DNA of 64,000 bases, from NCBI GenBank assembly GCA_013350335.1, contig CM023539.1, positions 38,488,631 through 38,552,630 of the forward strand, given 5' to 3'. Below are positions 56,401 to 64,000 of the stretch, in pieces. The notes under the pieces are model-generated. The model was not told the DNA's origin and made no database searches. It worked only from the letters and a program-made list of their open reading frames with translations. The stretch comes from Chimonanthus salicifolius (Eukaryota; Streptophyta; Magnoliopsida; Laurales; Calycanthaceae). Positions within the stretch are counted from its first letter, which is position 1; each line of letters starts with the position of its first letter. The translations under genes were made by a program, and so were the position numbers.

Positions 56401-56760
56401 TTTTTAAAAAGAGACGGTCATCTGTTTCTCTGTCAGTGTGTAAACTTTGTGCAAATATAAGGATGACACACTGATTAAGGTAATTGTAGTTTTACTGAAA
56501 AGATCTATATATTAAAAAACACTTTTATTGAATAAATGTGGTCAAAATTTAACTATTTTAAAATATTTTTCAATCATAATTTCTATATTATTTATATTAA
56601 TTTTTTTATTAAAGTGGTTTCTGTAAACCTTAAAATACAAACTTTTTAATTCATTTATCATAATAGACAAAATGGACCTCTTCACAAGATATTGTACACG
56701 TGAATGAGTGTAAGTGAAAGGTGAAGAAAAATTAATAGATTTAGACATTTAGTCAGTTCG

Positions 56761-56846
56761 CCCCCTTTTGTCTTTTCTTCTGCCTAAGTGCCTAGTTGCT
56801 GTTCCCCCCCTTTTGTCTTTTCTTCTGCCTAACTGCCTAGTCGCTG
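56761..56846 (+). repeat. 41-bp tandem duplication
   Basis: Units 56761-56801 and 56806-56846 begin CCCCCTTTTGTCTTTTCTTC and differ at two positions, separated by TTCC. Confidence 0.9.
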
Positions 56847-58106
56847 ATGGGGAAGTAAGTGCTTGTCTCTTTCGTAGCTATATTTTTTAAGTTCAAATTT
56901 TTTTTTTTCTGAACTATCCAGGTTGAGAAATTAGTAGATAATCGAAATTATATTTGAAATAGTATGCGAAATGTCTAAATTTAAATGTTTGAGTATCAGA
57001 GGATAAAATCTAACTTATGATATATATTTAATCAGAGAGACTATCAACCTTTCAATACGATTTTAACTCTTTATTTTATAAAAAAAATAAAAATATTTGA
57101 TAAAATTTACCTATAATATTCAGTTTTTCCAAAAAGATACATTAAATGAATATAAATCCAAATGGAATATAAATTTAGAGGAGGAATAATAATTTCATCT
57201 AATCATCGAACAATATAAATTGTGCGATTTAGACATCATATTTTTTTGGTTTTTCACCTCTTCACACAGTGATACGTAACCATATCCTTAAAATTTATAC
57301 TAATTGTAAAGAGTTTTTTTTCGTCATCTTATATACTCAAGAAATGGTGTATATATAACTAGTGACGAGGTTATTGCACCGGACAATGTTTTTATTTTTT
57401 GAAGTTTTGTTTTCTCACTTGAAAATGTAAACGTCCGTATTCAAAGAAGACTTGATGGCCTACCACAGGTTAAAAGTTGAATCCAACTCAATTCTAAACC
57501 ACTGATTTGAATGGTTAAAGTTGATAAATGTTATTGAGAAAATTAAAGACACTATGTAATTTCAGTTGTTAAAATCAAGTGACTATAAATAATTTCTTTG
57601 CTGATAGGCCATTAAGTCTATTTTCAATCTACAGTGAGGTTTTTAAATAAAAACAAAGATTAAGGTCACACCTAATCATTTCTCTAAGAGGTTAGTTTCA
57701 TGCACTTCTCATCTACTGAGTTTTTGAGCAATCAAAATAAATAGCAATGTGGTTAAGGGAGGAGAGAAACTACTCTAAGCTACTCACGACAATTAAGTTG
57801 AGGTATTGGGGGTAAAGAGGCAACTGGTTATGAGATGACTTCGGTGCACATGGAGGGCATGATAAAAAAATGCAAAAAGTAATGGAAGAGGTTGGTGATG
57901 CTGAGAAGAAGAGTGATGGCATAGATGAGGAAGGAAGCAATTCTTATGTTAGGGTTTCATGAGTTGGTTTCTTTTAGAATATGGTGGGGATGAGAAAGAG
58001 AATTAGAAGTGGAAAGCATATAGGCATGTGCATGGGCAAGAGAAGATGGGGGAGAAGTTCATAAATATATATTTTTTTAATTAATTTAATGGGTATCTTT
58101 TATTGT
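56847..58106. other. AT-rich intergenic DNA
   Basis: No gene recognised. Contains a diverged hairpin-MITE relative at 57468-57600. Confidence 0.5.
57468..57600. repeat. Diverged copy of hairpin MITE
   Basis: CCAACTCAATTCTAAACCAC near 57481 and the inverted TGTTAAAATCAAGTGACT near 57568 parallel the arms at 6638-6760. Confidence 0.4.
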
Positions 58107-60864
58107 TGTAATGACCCGACCCAGGGATAACGGGTCAGATGTGTCGGATAAAATTGATTTAGAAAATTATCATAGTTTAAATTGATTGTGAGTTTAATTT
58201 GATAATTTTATTTGGAGAAAATATAATTGAATTTAGGGATTGAATAATAGACCTCTGATTTCACACACTTTCTGCTCAATGAGAATTTACAAATTTATCC
58301 CCTTCAAATTAAATTTAGGAAATGGAAAATAAATTATCAACTTAGATTGTTAATTTCCCCTAAGTTAGAATTTCAATTGGAAATATTCTATTTAAAATTT
58401 TAAAATCAATAAATAGGTTCAAACATTAATTAACGAAATTTAAATAAATGATAGACAAATTAATTTAAGGGAACCCGACCCCAAAACCCGAAAAGCATTC
58501 TAAGTTGTGCGGGTCATATAAACCCACACCTCTTCCGTTATTTCCTTCACTTTCCCATTTTATCTCTAAATCCCTAAAGTCCCGATCGAAAGAGCTGCAA
58601 GACTCTCCTCCCTTCCATCTCCTTTGGTAAATCCCAAATTCCACGATGGAAATACAAGGTTCACACTGCCGCACCATGGGTTTGCCTTTCGTTCCTCTCC
58701 TTATCTCTTCCCTATCCACCGTATTCCTTGGGGAAAGTTTCCCAAACTGTTCTTCTCCCTTTCCTTTCTCGTCTGAGACTCAAATCCCTAATATACCTCT
58801 CCAAAACAGAAACAAGGCTCTCCTCTCCTCCTTGTACCTTCCGTGTTTTACTCTTCAAAATCAGAACCCCTTTTGGAAGAAACCAGCCGACACTATTTTC
58901 CTTTAAAGCATGTAAATCCAGCCAAACTCTTCTCCCATTTTCGATCGCCAATAAATCCATTGTTTTCTTCCCCTTCTAGCTCCTTTACTTCAGTCGCTGG
59001 TGCATAATTTCATCTACAGAATCTAGCCAAGCATCGTTGGGACTTTGCTAGTGGGTGTAAACAGTCTTCACTCAAATTTCAAGGTACCTTTCTATTTTAT
59101 CTTATTTTCTCCTCTTTCTTCTTAGGCTATTGATTTTTCGGTTGGATCTAAAGCCTCAAAGCCATCCATTACTGGTTGTTTTCAGCCAGCACACCCTTCA
59201 TGAAATCGAATCTAGCTGACCCATTATCCACCGCACATCAGTCTTCAAATCATTCTAAGTTGAGACTGTTTTTAGGTACAAACCATGCTTATGTATATTT
59301 TATTTCCAGATTTTTCTTGTAAGCCTCCAACCCCTATTGTGCATGGATCGACTACTTCTTGCTGTTTTTACAAACCAGTTGAACTAGCCAGTTCTCAGTT
59401 GAGTTGCTGCTTGCAACCCATTGTAGAAAACCCACCTTTATGACTTTATGACAGATGGTATTCCATTATTAACCAAGTTAATAAGTGGAATTACGCAAAA
59501 ATAAGAATCCAACCATGGAAATGTGTAAATTAGATTGATTCATCAAAGTACTGAATCTGGTTGTTATTTGAATGTAAGGTTGTGCAATTCCATGTCCTTA
59601 GCATACTATTTCCTAGTCAATCACCCCCATTTCAGCCGACCCTCTTTTGAAATTACTAAGCCTATGAATTTATTCTAGAAAGGTTGGACAACCACCCACC
59701 CCAAACTAGATGCCACTAGGACTGAAACAATCCTTATTTGGGTCTGAACTAGGGTCCAAAATACAGTTCAAATAATTATCAAATTAGGCCTTTATCTTAG
59801 GCCAAAACTGTTATATTTTATGGGCCTGTTCAAGAATAACCAATTCCAACTATTGAGAGAGGAGACTGATTTTCAGTCCCAAGATTGACCAAATAAGTGG
59901 ACTGATACCAGTCCCAACTGTCTTGCCTATTGGACTTATTGTGGACCAAGAAACTCTTCCTGGTCGAGCCAGTAGAACCAGGTTCGAACTCCTCTAAATG
60001 AGGTTTGCAAGCCAGCCTAGATTATTGGTAATAAGGACTGATTTTTAATCCCAGATCGATCAGATAATAAGACTGATTTCAGTCCAAGGACTTCATAAAA
60101 ACAGGACCTTAGTGAAGCCAGTAAACCATGTAAACAAGATTAATTTAAAGAGAGTTAACAATCAACAAATGCTATTTACTTAAGAACATTTAATTTGATC
60201 TGCAGCAACCTTGCGTTAAAAGGGCTTATTTTTAAAAGCTTTAGACTCCTTGGTAACATCTTATGCTTCACAGACTTTTAGGTGAGGGACACAATTCACT
60301 ATATACCATGTATTCATATAATCTTTGATTTGTTGTTGTGCAATGAAAAATATTGCATTGTTTTATATGTTATGAATATAATTGTTAGATCTATAAAAGA
60401 CTGGATGCATGTTAATGATGGTTATAATCCGGTGCTCACTCACAATAGCGTAAGGGAGATTTTGGCTAAATATTATATTAGCTGTGAGGAGATCCAGTCC
60501 GCCCGGATTGTGAAATCTAACCATTAATGTATTGAAGATCTAATGATTTTATATTCATAGATTAATGATTAATTATATGGTATTGTTGAATTTCAATCTT
60601 TAATGTACATGTTTGAATGTTGGTCTATATGATTCAAATCATTATGATGCTTGGATTATTGCTATGTTTATTTCAAGGTATATGCATGCTATAGCAATTG
60701 AGATATCGATTATGATGTAATAATCTGCTTAGAATGGAGGTTATAATTCTATAAGTATGTCATGATTAACTAACATGTTGATTGGCATTGAGCATAGCAT
60801 TCTCATATTCATAGCATTGGATATGAGGGTACAATCCATAATTGTCACGAATACCAGGACGGTG

Positions 60865-61035
60865 ATAGTGTTGTTAACCTCACTTTAAGTGGAGAGACCA
60901 TTATGGTAGAAGAAGTGTGATATCCGTGACAAGTCATGAGGGCTGTTATTTGGTAGGTAGGTTGTGTTATCCTCACTTTATGTCGGAAGGCCATTAATGC
61001 GATGTTGTGTTATCCTCGATTTGTCGGTAAGGCCA
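60865..61035 (+). repeat. Imperfect tandem repeats in candidate gypsy LTR
   Basis: GTTGTGTTATCCTC followed by an AAGGCCA-type end recurs about three times (near 60870, 60962 and 61002), with variants GTTGTTAACCTCAC and GTTATCCTCGATTTG. Confidence 0.6.
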
Positions 61036-61461
61036 CCAAATATCAATAAATGTAATAATGGGTTGGAATATGGCATTTAATATTGAGCATTACATTTTGC
61101 AAAGACATGAGCATGAAATAAATTGTTATTCTTGCTTATTTGAAATATCATTGAGGAAGTAGGAATAACATACGCTATGTTTATGTTATTGTTTTATTTA
61201 CTGGGTATGGAGCTCATTCCTTACATTTTAGGCAATCCCTTAGACTTGGGCCTGAACGATAATCACAACTGAGCTTAGAAGATGAGGAGTCGATGAAAAA
61301 TTCTTAGAAACGCTTATTTGATACATTTAGTATTATGATTAAAGTAGATTGTAGTGTTATCGGAGAGATAGGGTTGGGCTCAGTAAAGTTACAGCACATA
61401 CCCCGTTAATATTTGGAGTTGCCTGATTATTTTACTGATTAAATCTTTGTCTTCATAGAAA

Positions 61462-62475
61462 ATGGTTGATAAAGTTTACCAACATAGAACAGGACTTCAT
61501 ATTTTTGACATGAGGATGGCAAGATCATCAAACCCTCCTCCTCCTCCGCCTCCTGAAAATGTGGACCCCAATAGCGTGTTGAAGGTTGTATATGAGGCGA
61601 TGACACTAATGCATCAAAACGCGGTAGACCAAAGAAATAACGCTATATATCACCCTTCACAAGAAACGAGGGAAATTGTAGCCATTCGTGAATTCAATCG
61701 TCAACTCCCTCTGACCTTTAGAGGGGATGAAGAACCAGTGGATGCAGAACGCTGGTTGAAGCAGGTTGAGACACTGATGGACAATATAGATGCGAAGGAA
61801 AATGATCTTCGTATCATACTAGCTACAATGTAGTTGAGTGGAGAAGCGGCGAGATGGTGGGCTGACAAGAAGGACATTAATGTGGGAGGATTGAAAACTT
61901 GGAAAGATTTCTCAGATGCTTTCCTGGCAGAATATTTCCCTACTACAGTTCAGTCGGGCCAAAGTACGAGAATTTTTAAGCTTGGTGCAAAGCAACGACT
62001 CAATGACGGTATACGTCCAAAAGTTTAAAGAGCTGGTACGATATGCCACAGAAATAGTGACTAACGAAGATGCAAAGACCCGCAGATTTGAGGAATGACT
62101 CAATCATGTCATACATTACCTGATAGTGAGCTTGGAACTCCCGACCTTTACTGAAGTACTTCATAGGGTCCTTGCAGTGGACGCATCGTCAAATCATGTC
62201 TTCAAGGGACAGAGTCAGACATCTTCGGGTAGCAGGAGGTATGATGATCGTAACAATAATAAAAGGAAGAATTCCAAAAGCTCAGTCTAATCAGAGGTCT
62301 TCTTTTAGGCCGCGCCAATCTTCTGATGGATGAAATCAAGTACAGTGTTATAATTGCAAACGATGGGGACATGTGGCCATAGAATGTCATCAGTCTCAGA
62401 AGCGACCACCACAGCAAAGAGGACCTGTGCAGTGTTATCATTGCAATGAAATGAACCACATCTCCACTTATTGCC
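61462..62475 (+). pseudogene. Gypsy gag with two CCHC knuckles, broken
   Basis: EFNRQLPLTFRGDEEPVDAE then RWLKQVETLM (about 61690-61780), a stop TAG at 61831, then LSGEAARWWADKKDINVGGL and FSDAFLAEYFP. A frameshift near 61960-61980 leads to VYVQKFKELVRYATEIV. Knuckles CYNCKRWGHVAIEC (62346) and CYHCNEMNHISTYC (62432) are intact CX2CX4HX4C. Confidence 0.8.
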
Positions 62476-62639
62476 CCACAGAGGACAGGATTTTCTAAGC
62501 CTACACATACTGCTCCAACAAGTTCCGGTGCACCAATGGCATAAAGAGGTGGTCAGCAATAAAATGCAGGACGTGGTTGCCCAGTGACTCAAGGGCATAT
62601 AAATGCCATTATTTCACCAGATGATGAGACTCCGGCAGC

Positions 62640-63057
62640 TACCGTTATGTAAGGTATGCTTTTATTATTTGGCATATGGTCTAAAGTACCATTTTACTCT
62701 AGAGCTTCTCATTCTTTCCTATTTAGCATGCTTGTGAGTCAGATAGAATTATGTACAGATAAGTTAGAATAATCCTTGTTTATAAAAACCCCCATAGGGA
62801 GAAGTACTGAGGTAACACGCATTTGCCAATCTTGTGTATTGGCGATTGGTGGTGTAGAATTAGAATTCGATTTATTAGTTTTGGGTATGACTGGATTTGA
62901 AGCAATACTGGGGATGGATTGGTTATCGACGTACCAAATTAGTATTAATTGTTCCAAGAAAAGAGTGTTGGGTTGTACATCTTCAGGAACAGTATTCACA
63001 GAGAAGTTGAGTATGACTACAAGACCATGTTTAAAAAAGACTAGACCGTATGATTAG
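62640..63057 (+). pseudogene. Gypsy aspartic protease, active site lost
   Basis: The family DSGASHSF active-site motif reads YSRASHSF at about 62695-62718: catalytic Asp is Tyr and Gly is Arg. The following frame keeps LLVLGMTGFEAILGMDWLST and ISINC. A stop separates the two parts. Confidence 0.75.
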
Positions 63058-63099
63058 TTAGCCAGTATGGGTTGAGAGATGTAGAACTTGCAGGGTTAG

Positions 63100-64000
63100 A
63101 AATGCCTAAAGTTGAATGTGAGTTTCCAGATGTGTTTCCTGAGAAATTGACACAATTACCCGCACATAGAGAGGTAGGGTTTTGCATAGACTTGACTCCT
63201 AGAACATCCCCTATTGCACTTCCTCCTATATAAATGGCGCCAGCTGAGACAGAAGAGTTAAAGAAACAGTTGAACGAGTTGAACGAAGTCGGTTTTGTCC
63301 AACCAAATACATCTCCTTGGGGTGCACCGACCTTATTTGTGAAAAAGAAAGATGGATCTATGAGACTCTGTATTGACTACAGACGGTTGAACAATGTCAC
63401 GATTAAGAACAAATATCCCATTCCTCGGATTGACGACTCATTTGATCAGTTGAGGAGAACAACACATTTCTCTAAGGTAGACCTTCAATCTGGATACCAT
63501 CAGGTAAGAGTCAAAGAGTATGACATAGCAAAGACAGTTTTCCGCACAAAGTTTGGTCATTTTGAGTTCGTAGTTATGCCGTTTGGTGTGACAAATGCAC
63601 CCGCGACATTCATGAACTTAATGAATAGAACATTTGGAGCATACTTAGATCATTTTGTGATAGTGTTTATTGATGACATCTTAATCTATTTAAGATCGGA
63701 AGAAGCGCATGAACACCATTTAATTGTGGTCTTACAGTTGCTAAGGAATCATCAACTATATGCTAAGTTTAATAAGTGTGAATTTTGGCTAACAGATGTA
63801 CAATTCTTAGGCCATGTGGTTTCAGCCAGTGGAATATCGGTGGATCCAGCTAAGGTAGAAACAGTATTGAAATAGGAGAGACCTCGGAGTGTTTTTGAGA
63901 TCCGCAGCTTCTTAGGTTTGGCAAGCTATTATAGAATGTTTATTAAAGATTTTTCTACACTTGCGGCTCCAATGACCAAGTTAACAAGAAAAGGTGAGAA
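63100..64000 (+). pseudogene. Gypsy reverse transcriptase, 3' end outside window
   Basis: LPPI-like linker before 63234, then [60 protein letters not shown] (first Asp), [18 protein letters not shown], and [15 protein letters not shown] (catalytic FIDD, about 63655-63700). A stop at 63873 is followed in frame by RPRSVFEIRSFLGLASYYRM and FIKDFSTLAAPMTKL to the end. Palm residues are preserved. Confidence 0.85.

Larger units (their letters stand above)
58107..64000 (+). mobile_element. Ty3/gypsy retrotransposon, 5' part, probably chromovirus-like
   Basis: A candidate long 5' LTR starts TGTAATGACCCGACCC at 58107, then gag from 61462, two CCHC knuckles, protease remnant and RT to the window edge. 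The LTR end and primer-binding site are not clear, so the LTR assignment (58107 to about 61450) is an inference from position and style. Stops and lost catalytic residues show it is not autonomous. Confidence 0.75.

Overview
This is plant nuclear DNA, almost certainly from an angiosperm. It holds one host gene that I can recognise, spread over about 50 kb, and dense layers of plant-type retrotransposons (Ty1/copia, Ty3/gypsy, L1-like and RTE-like LINEs, a tRNA-derived SINE, TRIMs, MITEs). The very large TE-filled introns and the abundance of 5'-truncated LINEs would suit a woody magnoliid or early-diverging eudicot, but the sequence does not settle the species.

The host gene is on the + strand. 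It encodes a BTB/BACK-like plus leucine-rich-repeat protein of the plant FBL11 type. I could trace 18 consecutive exons (4877-4927 through 54658-54831, ending in TAA). All exon junctions have canonical GT/AG ends and matching phases, giving one uninterrupted frame of 2,746 nt (about 914 codons). The 5' end of the BTB domain lies upstream or is unrecognised. Coding sequence is only about 5.5% of the gene span. One 37-nt exon lies in a local duplication: a second copy survives 436 bp upstream with a destroyed splice acceptor.

Layout. 1-2925: decayed copia element (gag to the start of RT). 2925-3480: LINE piece. 4877-10788: exons 1-4, with LINE ends, a hairpin MITE, and an RTE-like LINE carrying a TRIM. 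10789-16693: LINE pieces and a non-autonomous LTR element, then exons 5-6. 16694-23125: two copia RT/RNase H relics, a TRIM inside the LTR of the second, then a repeatedly duplicated tract with a LINE, a SINE and exon 7 plus its dead copy. 23160-28641: nested inverted-repeat elements and an L1-like LINE with a poly(A) tail. 28642-33750: exons 8-14, relatively compact. 33751-50338: a 16.6-kb intron made of LINEs, four TRIM-family copies and a 6.9-kb insertion that contains a 3.7-kb solo LTR. 50339-54831: exons 15-18. 54832-58106: mostly AT-rich intergenic DNA. 58107-64000: the 5' part of a Ty3/gypsy element with a defective protease, running off the window.

The most informative non-coding signal is a TRIM-like family with LTRs of about 195-240 bp: four two-LTR copies, two solo LTRs and one fragment. 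Most are flanked by 5-bp target duplications. Several sit inside other elements, so the order of insertion can be read from the sequence.
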